A DNA stretch of 35,107 nucleotides from IMG/VR virus record IMGVR_UViG_3300021957_000143, positions 1 to 35,107 of that record. One strand, given 5' to 3'. A program made the translations under genes and the position numbers. This DNA comes from a virus. Numbering within the stretch: position 1 is the first letter of the stretch; the number at the start of each line of letters is the position of its first letter. Positions 1 through 7,610 of the stretch are shown here, piece by piece. The notes beneath the pieces were generated by a model. It made no database searches and had not been told where the DNA came from. It saw nothing but the letters and a program-made list of their open reading frames with translations.

Positions 1-890
1 ATTCCACCTTTAGGTGTTTGAATTACTACTTTCTTATCAGGAGTAGAAGAAAGTTTTATGTTATGCTTAGTTTCAACATCAATTATTTGTTGTTTTATTT
101 CAGGGTCACTCGTTAAAGCCGCAACTCTAGTATATCCCTGTGTTTTTATTGTAGCGATTTTATCAAGCAAATCATCGGCTAGCATTAAAGGCTGTCCTGT
201 TTTTGGAATTGCAGAACTAGTAACTACGGGTTCAATTCTTCCACCGATAGTAGGTGAAGCTTCACCAGAAACGGGTTTAAACCCTTGAGTTAAGTAACCG
301 CTTGGAACTCTTGGAGCTTTTTGCAAGTATTTAGCTGCAAAATTAGATTGCGATACGCTTCCAGCTGCTCCAGGAATAAAGCCTCTACCTCTATCAACAC
401 GACTAAAGCCGGCCCTTCCACTAAAATCTGTGATATCGTCGGGTGTAATCCCAAGAGCTGTAGGAGCAAACCCTCGAGTTGCTCTTATTCTTCTGGCTTC
501 ATCTAGCCCGGCGTCTCCTGCTCTTGGAGGGGCATATTTTCTAATACTAGTTTTTTCTGAAGCGGAAGCGGCCATGTTTTTTGCCACACGATCGACCGTT
601 TTTAAACCTGCTAAACCTGCAGCAATTGTTGCAGCTTTTTTTATAAATCCAAGGCCGAAACCGCCGCCACCTCCGTCACCGTCGCCCAAAGCTGTCGAAG
701 CCCCCGCTATACCTAAACCTCCTATAGCAGCACCACCCATTCCGCCTCTTTTTTTAGATTCTCGGGCTTTTTCTTTCTCATCTAACTGCTGTCGTTTTTG
801 ATCTTTAAACCAGGCAGTAAAGTTTTTATTGATAGAAGCCGTATCAGACTTTATATCTTTTAGGTTTTGGTTAACTTGCTTAAGTATCAT
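1..890 (-). CDS. Probable tail tape-measure protein (gp29-like), N-terminal part, runs off window
   Basis: An open reading frame of 296 codons runs leftward from ATG at 890 to the window edge with no stop, so only the N-terminus is visible. The start follows directly on the stop of the preceding ORF and has a good Shine-Dalgarno (AAGGAAG, four bases before ATG). Residues 1-47 are charged and helical. A Gly/Ala-rich hydrophobic stretch follows at about 49-70 with a poly-Gly run near 74-78, then a second Ala/Gly-rich helix. I do not recognise a named domain. Tape measure is inferred from position: in long-tailed phages the tape-measure gene lies directly after the tail assembly chaperone pair, which is the arrangement here. 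T4 gp29 (tape measure) or another hub-assembly protein is possible. Confidence 0.5.
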   Translation of the reverse strand, partial: MILKQVNQNLKDIKSDTASINKNFTAWFKDQKRQQLDEKEKARESKKRGGMGGAAIGGLGIAGASTALGDGDGGGGGFGLGFIKKAATIAAGLAGLKTVDRVAKNMAASASEKTSIRKYAPPRAGDAGLDEARRIRATRGFAPTALGITPDDITDFSGRAGFSRVDRGRGFIPGAAGSVSQSNFAAKYLQKAPRVPSGYLTQGFKPVSGEASPTIGGRIEPVVTSSAIPKTGQPLMLADDLLDKIATIKTQGYTRVAALTSDPEIKQQIIDVETKHNIKLSSTPDKKVVIQTPKGG

Positions 891-1070
891 TTAACTTCCT
901 TGCCTATCGGCTTCTTGTTTCTTAAGATCTTCCATCAATAAAGTTATATAAATTTCTCTTTCCCACGGCATCATTCTTTCAAGATCATCTAAGTTATAAT
1001 TATAATTTTGCAGCAGCTGATAATTAATTCTATAATGATTCACCAGATTCTCATGAGAAAGAGCTATTAA
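891..1070 (-). CDS. gp51-like / tail-assembly-chaperone C-terminal ORF, probably expressed by -1 frameshift from gp26
   Basis: This 59-codon frame (leucine codon TTA at 1068-1070, stop TAA at 891-893) has no usable ATG near its 5' end. The only in-frame ATGs are the pair in its second half. It is in the -1 frame relative to gp26 and begins exactly at the T-run where gp26 ends. Translation gives a short helical protein with Asn/Tyr-rich and acidic parts and a core motif DDLERMMPWEREIYITLL. Motifs like this are typical of T4-like hub assembly protein gp51 and of tail chaperone C-terminal (T) domains. A GTG at codon 10 (six bases after GAGA) could give an independent 50-aa product, so frameshifting is likely but not certain. 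The fused product would be about 296 aa. Confidence 0.7.
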   Translation of the reverse strand, partial: LIALSHENLVNHYRINYQLLQNYNYNLDDLERMMPWEREIYITLLMEDLKKQEADRQGS

Positions 1071-1780
1071 AAAAAATCAGATAATCCTTCTAGTGTATAT
1101 TTATTCTCTTCACCGCAACTTTCGCATTTATATTCTACATCTTGAGATAGCTTTGGTAAATCTTGTACAAATTCCATCATCTTTGCGTACTGATCAGATG
1201 AAAGATTATTAATAAACTCTTCGATTTCTTCTCTTGATTCATCCGTAAAATCTAAGAGCTCATCCGGAGTATGTAATTTATCTAGACACATAATCAGCAT
1301 CTGAAAAACTAACTCATTGATATTATCAACTTCAAGTGTTTCTTTATTATCAATGATTTGTTTATATCCTGGAAATTTTAAATCTATGGTATATTCTTCG
1401 TTTATCTTTATTCTCTTTTCAGGAAAAGAATTAGGATCAATATTGATTTCTTCTAATTTAACTACAACTTGATTTTGCTGCTCGCATGATTGACATGCCA
1501 TAGCAATATTACTTGTTTCTCCTACAGCCTTTGATCTAATTTGTAAGAAAAGATATTCAACATCAAATACAGTAAGACTATCGGGATCAAGCTTTTCTTC
1601 TATGCAATCTAAAACTGTATCAAGTATAGCTTCTGCGATATGAGCTCGATCATCGCTTTCAAAAGCTATAAGAAGAATCTTCTCTTCTCCTACATTGAAA
1701 GGCCTAAATCTAATTTGTTGTTGAGTTGATGGCACGGTTGTGCTATACATTGGAAATGTATTAATTTTTGGTAAAGCCAT
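1067..1780 (-). CDS. 26: Baseplate hub/assembly protein gp26-like with zinc-binding CxxC pairs
   Basis: A 237-aa protein that I place in the T4 base plate protein family (T4 gp26, 208 aa). It has two CxxC pairs, C96/C99 (CQSC) and C219/C222 (CESC), spaced as in a split zinc ribbon. The middle is rich in acidic residues and helices. It ends in Asp-Phe-Phe-stop encoded by GAT TTT TTT TAA, a perfect T TTT TTT slippery heptamer. The next ORF starts in the -1 frame, so this gene probably plays the lambda-G role, with a minor frameshifted longer form. It lies between a tail-tube-type protein and the presumed tape measure. In T4, gp26 belongs to the hub assembly pathway. The zinc role is inferred from the cysteine spacing. 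Confidence 0.75.
   Translation of the reverse strand: MALPKINTFPMYSTTVPSTQQQIRFRPFNVGEEKILLIAFESDDRAHIAEAILDTVLDCIEEKLDPDSLTVFDVEYLFLQIRSKAVGETSNIAMACQSCEQQNQVVVKLEEINIDPNSFPEKRIKINEEYTIDLKFPGYKQIIDNKETLEVDNINELVFQMLIMCLDKLHTPDELLDFTDESREEIEEFINNLSSDQYAKMMEFVQDLPKLSQDVEYKCESCGEENKYTLEGLSDFF
1069..1076 (-). promoter_or_regulatory. Candidate -1 ribosomal frameshift site (T TTT TTT followed by TAA)
   Basis: On the minus strand the end of gp26 reads GAT TTT TTT TAA TAG, so eight consecutive T include the X XXY YYZ heptamer T TTT TTT in the correct register, with the 0-frame stop immediately after. Slipping back one base reads TTA ATA GCT and continues for 59 codons. Only a weak downstream structure is visible: a 12-base palindrome TTCTCATGAGAA at 1048-1059, which could fold as a 4-bp stem with a 4-base loop. 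Confidence 0.65.
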
Positions 1781-1795
1781 AATAAGTTATCCATT

Positions 1796-2407
1796 TTAAA
1801 TAGTTCGAGTTGTTTCCCAATTCGTATATGTTAGTGAAACGTTTAAATCTGATACTGCATCAGTGCTAGCATCGCTAAATGCAATACCATTCATAGTATT
1901 TGGAAATGCGTCAATAAGAGTACATTCATGCACTACATCAGTGCTAGTATTAATTGAAACATTAAAATTAAATATGCCCAAACTTAAATCTGCTATAGAT
2001 TGCGATTGATATACGGGCAAATCTGTACCATGCTTTAGTTGTCTAATTCTAACGGATTTGGCATATTCATTTTTAAATCCAACTTCTTTTGTCTGTTGGT
2101 TAAATGCCTTGTTCTGCCAAAACTCAAAATACTTGCGAACTCCATAGTCATTCATTAATCTAAATGTCATTGAAATTTCTTGAGTTAAATATCCATAAGC
2201 CATCGGCTGAGTTACGGGTCCGATAGTCTTTTCTCTAGTAGTAATCTGTCTACCTGGCATAGTTACTTCAGTACAAAATAAAGAAATATTATCACTTCCA
2301 AATTCAGCTATTCCAAATGAAGGGAGTATTACTTGAAATACATTAGGCTTTGCAAAGCCTTTATGTTGTCTAGCTTTTGATTTTAAATCATCAATAGAGA
2401 TTCCCAT
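1796..2407 (-). CDS. Tail-tube-fold protein, probably baseplate tail tube initiator gp54-like
   Basis: A 203-aa protein with the general pattern of T4 tail tube and tube-initiator proteins. There is an N-terminal helix, then FAKPNVFQVILP (compare gp19 FARPNLFQVEI), then a cysteine strand with MPGR. A beta-strand containing MTFRLMNDYGVRKYFEFW follows, and the C-terminus ends in SLTYTNWE, like the final strand of gp19. Its ATG overlaps the stop of the upstream gene by one base. The true tail tube gp19 is normally next to the sheath gene, whereas this gene is next to gp26 and close to gp48. The initiator gp54 is therefore the better guess. The family (tube fold) is fairly secure and the exact member is not. 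Confidence 0.6.
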   Translation of the reverse strand: MGISIDDLKSKARQHKGFAKPNVFQVILPSFGIAEFGSDNISLFCTEVTMPGRQITTREKTIGPVTQPMAYGYLTQEISMTFRLMNDYGVRKYFEFWQNKAFNQQTKEVGFKNEYAKSVRIRQLKHGTDLPVYQSQSIADLSLGIFNFNVSINTSTDVVHECTLIDAFPNTMNGIAFSDASTDAVSDLNVSLTYTNWETTRTI

Positions 2408-2991
2408 TAGATAGCCTTTCTAGAAGCTTGGTAAACACTTGATGCGCTACCCTTTTGCCAATCTGCGGTCGGAAGAAATGTTGCAATCTCCCACTCAGGC
2501 GCGGGCACGCGGGCGAATCTACTTTTGACATGATCTGTTAAGTAGTGTTTCACACAAGGTTTGAAGTATTTCATTTTAGTTGAAGCTTTTAACATTCTAT
2601 AAGTTACCATAAATCTGGCATCGTCAGTGTACATTTTATTGTTTACAGTATCCATTAACCCGTCTAAAAATTTAGCTCTGAGAGTTGGTGGCAAGTAATG
2701 CAAATTTAAACCTAAAAAACCGCCAGGTGCTTTATCAATAACAATGCTTAAAGGAAAGCTATCATAGTAAGGCAACTTATCCTTATGTTTAGGTTGATAA
2801 AAAAACATATACATCGATCCAATGATCTGACGATTCTGCAAATCAATCGGTTCTTCTCGCATCAATTGATTACGATTGACACGTCTTAATGCTTGTGCTT
2901 TTCTACGAAACCAATCTCTGGATTCTTTTGTTCTAGGTGTAATCCCAGCTCTAAAAGCTTGTAGTTCTAAGTTTTGAAATAAATTGCTCAT
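2407..2991 (-). CDS. Conserved T4-like virion-associated protein next to gp4
   Basis: A 194-aa basic protein. It starts with a helical Arg/Lys-rich segment (residues 20-45) and has a conserved-looking core with GGFLGLNLHYLPP near 90-102. A basic C-terminal half contains FKPCVKHYLTDHVKSR and a PEWEIATFLP motif. It is translated four bases after the gp4 stop and overlaps the next gene by one base, so it belongs to the same leftward unit. I recognise the type from marine T4-like phages but not a proven function. A DNA end protector (gp2) role is a possible label because in T4 gene 2 neighbours gene 4, but I cannot confirm it from the sequence. Confidence 0.5.
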   Translation of the reverse strand: MSNLFQNLELQAFRAGITPRTKESRDWFRRKAQALRRVNRNQLMREEPIDLQNRQIIGSMYMFFYQPKHKDKLPYYDSFPLSIVIDKAPGGFLGLNLHYLPPTLRAKFLDGLMDTVNNKMYTDDARFMVTYRMLKASTKMKYFKPCVKHYLTDHVKSRFARVPAPEWEIATFLPTADWQKGSASSVYQASRKAI

Positions 2992-2995
2992 ACTT

Positions 2996-3487
2996 CTATT
3001 TATTCACTTTCTTACGCAACGGTTTAAGAGGTTTAATAGTTTTTCTGGGATTAGGTAATATGCCCATAGACTTTAGTGTATTCTCGGTCCATATCTGGAA
3101 CTCATAACCGTTATCCTGAGCATATTTTTGAGCTGCTGACCATTTATTCATATTCTTAACGTATGTCATACCTTCATTAATATATCTCTTAGTTTTTCTT
3201 CCTTTAAAACTTGGCGGCTTAGTTTCTTTATCCGGTTTAATTTCAACTAAAATAGTTTTACCGTCTTTAAAATTAATTTTAAGATCCATAAAATATCTAT
3301 GGTATTTCTTATCTACTTCATAAAAATAAGGAATTACTGTTTCTTCGCTTGACCACCCTACTACTTTAGGGTTATCATCACACCATTTAAAACAATGTCT
3401 TTCCCATAAAGACCTAAATATAACACCATCCGGATCTCCACGGTATTTATTTCTGTGTTTTACTTTATATCGACCAGAATAAGCCAC
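2996..3487 (-). CDS. 4: Head completion protein gp4 (TnsA-type nuclease fold)
   Basis: A 163-aa protein closely matching T4 gp4 (150 aa). The start MAYSG, the GDPDG and FRSLWER region, SSEETVIPYF, HRYFMD, VEIKP and the C-terminal WSAAQKYAQDNGYEFQIWTE all have clear T4 counterparts. gp4 completes DNA-filled heads before tail joining. Residues E29 (SLWER), D68 (YFMD), E82 and K84 (VEIK) fit a TnsA-like PD-(D/E)XK nuclease core, and all are present here. It is the first gene of the leftward unit, with a 52-base gap to the divergent gp48. The C-terminus is a Lys/Arg/Pro-rich tail of about 15 residues. Confidence 0.88.
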   Translation of the reverse strand: MAYSGRYKVKHRNKYRGDPDGVIFRSLWERHCFKWCDDNPKVVGWSSEETVIPYFYEVDKKYHRYFMDLKINFKDGKTILVEIKPDKETKPPSFKGRKTKRYINEGMTYVKNMNKWSAAQKYAQDNGYEFQIWTENTLKSMGILPNPRKTIKPLKPLRKKVNK

Positions 3488-3539
3488 CTAAAATCCTTAT
3501 AAATAGTTTCAATATTTCTATTTATTAAGGCTTAAAAAT
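3488..3539. promoter_or_regulatory. Divergent late promoter region
   Basis: This 52-base gap separates the leftward (gp4) and rightward (gp48) units. On the plus strand an exact T4 late box TATAAATA lies at 3499-3506, about 33 bases before the gp48 ATG. On the minus strand AATAAATA (3520-3527), one base off consensus, lies about 32 bases before the gp4 ATG. The two boxes lie between one another's start sites, so the promoters are interleaved. T4 late promoters need only this -10 box plus the phage sigma (gp55), sliding clamp (gp45) and gp33. Confidence 0.7.
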
Positions 3540-4697
3540 ATGGCGAAACCGTGGATAGACCCAGATAGACCAGACACAGAACCTAAAACGTTTGAAACAG
3601 AAATCACTGGGCCAGTACGAAGACAAGTTTTAAGATTTCCTAGAGATAATCAATTAGACTATCCTGGCACTATACAGTTTGATTTATTACAGGCTCTCGA
3701 ATTAAACACTAGTAATATCAAAGGTTTTTGGAGTACGGCCAAGAGCATGGGTTCAGCTTTTGGAAATGCATTTAATGCAGCTTATAATGATGATACTGAT
3801 CTAGATAAGTTAGAAAAGCAAAAATTGTTTGATGAACAAGGGATAGATGATGAGGGATTGGCTGCAGCACAAAATGCTTCTAACTTTGTAACTGAAAGAG
3901 AAGTTAATAGAGTCAATAGAATTGATAGACAAACATTATCTGTTGGAAAGTGTACTTTGTATTTACCACAGCAGATTGTAATTCAAGACGGAGTTTCTTA
4001 CGGCGATATTGATTTAGGTAGAATAGGCCAAGCAGCTTTCCAAGCTTTGCAACAAACCGGTGATATAACAGAAGCTGGTAATGTAGCAGCTGCTCAAGCT
4101 GGAAGAAATACTGTAGAATTTTTAAAAGGTTTTAGTCCTGATAATTTATCAAAGATGTCTTCGAGCAGAGCGGCGTTTATTGTCGATCAAGTTCAAAGAA
4201 AAACATTAGGAAGGGGCGGTAGTGCTGGAGGTTTTAGGCAATCTACTTCTGGTGCCATTAGTGCAGGATTAGGTGTTAGTGTTAATCCTAATAAATTATC
4301 ATTATTTAGATCTGTTAATTTAAGAAGATTTCAACTAAATTTTAAACTAATTCCTAATAGTAGATTAGAAGCACAAGAGATAGAAAAAATAATTAAATTC
4401 TTTAGATCCGAGCTTTACCCTGAAGGGATTTATATAGGTGGGGTTTCTGTTGGTTATAAGCATCCTAAAAAATTTAGAATTACGATGGCTTATCGCGATA
4501 AAGAAGTAGCTACTCGTCTATTGCCAGTGTATTTAGAAAGATTTGATACTAATTATAATCCGTCTACTATGTCTATGCATTATGACGGAGAAAGACCTTA
4601 TTTCCCGGAGATTGATATATCCATGGCATTTGTAGAAGAAAGAGCATTAGTCAAACAAGATATTACAGATGATCTAAATAATGGTGGAGGACACTAA
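3540..4697 (+). CDS. 48: Baseplate tail tube cap gp48-like
   Basis: A 385-aa protein, close to the size of T4 gp48 (364 aa). The N-terminus is Pro/Asp-rich and is followed by LRFPRDNQLDYPGTIQFDLL, resembling the early FPTGRASGNDTTEDF region of gp48. A long flexible middle (about 60-210) follows. The C-terminal part is tube-like, with strands such as LNFKLIPNSRLEAQEIEKI and KHPKKFRITMAYRD, and ends near DIDISMAF-like strands (residues about 270-370). gp48 sits with gp54 at the top of the hub and nucleates the tail tube. The gene opens the rightward unit, 33 bases after a late box, and its stop overlaps the gp53 ATG (TAATG). Confidence 0.65.
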   Translation: MAKPWIDPDRPDTEPKTFETEITGPVRRQVLRFPRDNQLDYPGTIQFDLLQALELNTSNIKGFWSTAKSMGSAFGNAFNAAYNDDTDLDKLEKQKLFDEQGIDDEGLAAAQNASNFVTEREVNRVNRIDRQTLSVGKCTLYLPQQIVIQDGVSYGDIDLGRIGQAAFQALQQTGDITEAGNVAAAQAGRNTVEFLKGFSPDNLSKMSSSRAAFIVDQVQRKTLGRGGSAGGFRQSTSGAISAGLGVSVNPNKLSLFRSVNLRRFQLNFKLIPNSRLEAQEIEKIIKFFRSELYPEGIYIGGVSVGYKHPKKFRITMAYRDKEVATRLLPVYLERFDTNYNPSTMSMHYDGERPYFPEIDISMAFVEERALVKQDITDDLNNGGGH

Positions 4698-6277
4698 TGA
4701 GTTATTTTAGAAATTTCCCGCTATATCCATATAAATTTGGAAATGAAGCCGAAGCCAACCTTATTCAGAACTTAAGTGTTTATGTTGATTTAGTTGAAGA
4801 ACTAACCAGCGATGATATGAACGTATACGAGATTCAATACGTTAAGGACGGAGAAAGACCCGACCAGATGTCTCAAAGGATATATGATACTCCAAATTAT
4901 TATTGGACATTCTTTTTTGCAAATGAAAAGTTGAGAATAAGCGGTTGGCCATTAGATGAAAACGAAGTTTTTGATGTAGCCAAGAAACATTATCCTAATA
5001 TCGTTTTAACTACTGAAGGCGCGATGAGTGAAAAATTTAATGTAGGCAATGTGGTAATTCAAGAACCAACTCAATCATCTGATGTATTTTCTGGACCAAT
5101 ATCTATTGGTAAAATTATAGAGAAAAATTTAGATATGGGCCAATTGGTAATCGAACCCTACAACGAAGTAAATGGATTTACAATTACTAATCCAGGTAAA
5201 GGATATGTTAAAGCTCCTTTAGTTACACTTTCAGGTGGAGGCGGAACAGGAGCCACCGCTGTTGCAGGAGTAACTAATGGAATAATTACTTCTATTACTG
5301 TTTCAGATGGAGGTACTGGATATACTTCAAGACCTACTGTTGCTATCTCAGATCCAGATGTAATTAACTGGAGTTCATTTAGCCAGTACGTGTCTAATTA
5401 TCAATTAGCTAAATTACCTGACACCATTAGGGGAATGGCGCAATATCTTTTAGAGTATATAGTTAATATAGGTGGTAATCCAAATCGAATAATATTTTGG
5501 GAAGAAGAAGTTTCCAGCGGTAGAAAGCGCGGTGATTTAAATGGCAGCGGAAGTATAACTCTTACTGATGTTATACTGCTATTACAGATCGCCGTAGGAA
5601 TATCTGTTCCGACATCAGTTAATAATCATTATAATGCCCATATTGCCCCTCAACTTGACGGTGAAGTAGGCTCTCTTACAGGAGTTTATTATGATTTTAT
5701 TAAGCAAGTAGTAAATGGATATGAAATAGCAGACATTGATATGGATGGAACGGTTTCAAAAAAAGATGTTAATATTATAAGTAGGTATAATGTCAATAAA
5801 GCTGATCCTAGAATATCTGAAGCTATTAGACTTAGATTTGAAGTTATACAAAATACAATTGTACAAAACTCTGCGACTTATCCACAATGGAATCCAGGCG
5901 GAGGTATTGAAAAGGCAACAGCAACATCTGGTATAACTAATACGTCATTTAAAATAGATCAAACGATATATTCAAGTAATACTAGTACTGAATATAGGAA
6001 TTGGGATGTTTCAGATGTTAAGACTTTAGCAGTCGAAAACGCACAGAAACAATATGATGCCATTCATCATTATGAAGATGCAAATGGAGATTATTTAGAT
6101 TTAGAAATTACAAATGATGATGGCGGTGTATTAATTCCTACGGTCTTTTCTTCAGCTATTACAAACTTAAATAGATTAAAAACTTTAAACGACGATCTTA
6201 AACAAATTAAAGTTTTAAAGCCCAGCGCTATATCAAAATTAAATACAGAATTCCAAAAGCTTTTGAAAAATGGATAA
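4697..6277 (+). CDS. 53: Baseplate wedge protein gp53, enlarged, with dockerin-like insertion
   Basis: A 526-aa protein against 196 aa in T4. Residues 1-105 match the T4 gp53 N-terminus (FPLYPYKFGN, then RIYDTPNYYWTFFFANE, and GWPLDENEVF). The last 75 residues match its C-terminus (LKQIKVLKPSAISKLNTEF; T4 has LRQIKIIAKSDINSFMNDF). Between them lies an insertion of about 300 residues. It holds two Gly-rich strand repeats (GKGYVKAP at 168-175, GTGYTSRP at 207-214) and then two dockerin/EF-hand-type loops. Loop 1 has D280, N282, S284, D291. Loop 2 has D346, D348, D350, D357. gp53 joins wedges into the ring around the hub. The loops should bind calcium if they follow the dockerin rule (inference). 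Confidence 0.8.
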   Translation: MSYFRNFPLYPYKFGNEAEANLIQNLSVYVDLVEELTSDDMNVYEIQYVKDGERPDQMSQRIYDTPNYYWTFFFANEKLRISGWPLDENEVFDVAKKHYPNIVLTTEGAMSEKFNVGNVVIQEPTQSSDVFSGPISIGKIIEKNLDMGQLVIEPYNEVNGFTITNPGKGYVKAPLVTLSGGGGTGATAVAGVTNGIITSITVSDGGTGYTSRPTVAISDPDVINWSSFSQYVSNYQLAKLPDTIRGMAQYLLEYIVNIGGNPNRIIFWEEEVSSGRKRGDLNGSGSITLTDVILLLQIAVGISVPTSVNNHYNAHIAPQLDGEVGSLTGVYYDFIKQVVNGYEIADIDMDGTVSKKDVNIISRYNVNKADPRISEAIRLRFEVIQNTIVQNSATYPQWNPGGGIEKATATSGITNTSFKIDQTIYSSNTSTEYRNWDVSDVKTLAVENAQKQYDAIHHYEDANGDYLDLEITNDDGGVLIPTVFSSAITNLNRLKTLNDDLKQIKVLKPSAISKLNTEFQKLLKNG

Positions 6278-7610
6278 ATTAATTACTCCTTATGATTTTA
6301 GAATTAAAGAAGTTCTTATTACGTCAGATCGTTTTAGGAATAAACCCCCTTTAAACGTAACCCCTATTACTTTTGGTTTTGAAGTCTTTGAAGATATTAA
6401 TATCCCATATTTAACAGGAACATTGGGATTAGTTGACGATAACGATTTGCAAAATATATATGGTTTTACTGGCACTGAGAGAGTTTCAATAACAGTAGCT
6501 CTTCCTGGATTAGATCAGGAAATAACTAATAACTTTATTATGATGAGTTTTAAAGATAAAAAAAGATCAGGTAATACTGACGTAATATATTTTAATCTTG
6601 TTGAAGAGCATGCATTCTTAAGTAATTCAATTGAATTTAGTAAGTTTTATGACGGAACTGCTGGATCTATAATTAAAAAGATATGTAGAGATAAATTAAA
6701 TATAGAAGTAAATACTTCAAAAGCAAAAAAGACTTATCAGACAAAGTTTAGATATATCGTCCCATATCAAAATCCTTTACAAGCAGCTTTACAGGTATTA
6801 AAAAAAGCTACAACAGAAAATGGATTACCATACTTTTTTTATTCAACCTTTTTAGATGATGGGTTATGCTATAAAGATTTAGAAACTATGATTAGTGAAG
6901 AACCATTTGAAGAATTCATATATTCTCAAGCTTTTTCTTCTGCAGCAACGACATATGAACCCAGAATCAGAGGTAAGGCTATTGAGAAAGTAAAATTAGA
7001 TAGCAATAAAGATACTCTTCTTCTTGCTCAAATGGGCGTATACGGTTCAGATTATAGTTATTTTGATATACAAACTGGTAAAAGCCAAAATACTCATATA
7101 AACGTATATCAAGTTTATGAAAATCTTAATTATCAAAGGATATTTCCGAAAGGACAAAATCAACCTCCTTTTCCAAAAAATGTTTCACCAGATAGAAGTC
7201 TAAAATTAAACAAAACTCTAGATCAATATGACTCAAAATATATACACCAAATAAGTAGTTCTACCTATCCATTTGAAGGCGGGGTAAATAACTTTTCTGA
7301 AGAAGAAAATGACGTCTCATATTATTCTGGAAGAGTAACTTCTGAATCTATGAGACAAATTTTATATCATAACGAAATAGGAATAAGAATTCCTGGTTTT
7401 CATTTTTGTTATGGTTCTAATAGAGGGGTGGGAAATGCACTACAAGTTGATATATACAAAAACGCGCCAGATGTTCAAGATGAACTAGATAACGAAAAAT
7501 CAGGTAATTATATAATTACATCTAAAAAGCATACGTTTGATACTCTTAAAAATGAAAGTACTGTAGATTTAGGAATTTCTAAAATTGCAAATCTTGAGGT
7601 AACAATATGA
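6270..7610 (+). CDS. 27: Baseplate central hub protein gp27-like
   Basis: A 446-aa protein (T4 gp27 is 391 aa). The order of elements fits the hub fold: an N-terminal tube-like domain (residues 1-110, FGFEVFEDINIPYLTGTLGL), then LVEEHAFLSNSIEFSK and a helical domain with PYQNPLQAALQVLKKA. The C-terminal domain ends in KKHTFDTLKNESTVDLGIS, typical of the last barrel of phage hub proteins. It overlaps gp53 by eight bases and the gp5-like gene by four (ATGA), as expected for subunits made together. In T4, gp27 trimers join gp5 to the tube. Sequence identity with T4 looks low, so the assignment rests on pattern and position. Confidence 0.7.
   Translation: MDKLITPYDFRIKEVLITSDRFRNKPPLNVTPITFGFEVFEDINIPYLTGTLGLVDDNDLQNIYGFTGTERVSITVALPGLDQEITNNFIMMSFKDKKRSGNTDVIYFNLVEEHAFLSNSIEFSKFYDGTAGSIIKKICRDKLNIEVNTSKAKKTYQTKFRYIVPYQNPLQAALQVLKKATTENGLPYFFYSTFLDDGLCYKDLETMISEEPFEEFIYSQAFSSAATTYEPRIRGKAIEKVKLDSNKDTLLLAQMGVYGSDYSYFDIQTGKSQNTHINVYQVYENLNYQRIFPKGQNQPPFPKNVSPDRSLKLNKTLDQYDSKYIHQISSSTYPFEGGVNNFSEEENDVSYYSGRVTSESMRQILYHNEIGIRIPGFHFCYGSNRGVGNALQVDIYKNAPDVQDELDNEKSGNYIITSKKHTFDTLKNESTVDLGISKIANLEVTI

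Noticed and set aside
58-801. Several plus-strand open frames in the left end (for example 58-288, 430-801)
   Set aside because: They lie opposite the continuous leftward tape-measure-like frame, have proline- and serine-rich translations typical of antisense, and lack ribosome binding sites.
1088-1106. AATAAATA on the minus strand near the end of gp26
   Set aside because: It is coding sequence (Asn-Lys-Tyr) inside gp26 with no gene start at promoter distance other than the frameshift ORF.
2992-3010. AATAAATA on the minus strand before the 194-aa gene as a late promoter
   Set aside because: It is formed by the last codons of gp4 (Asn-Lys-stop) and is too close to the next ATG (about five bases) to give a usable leader.
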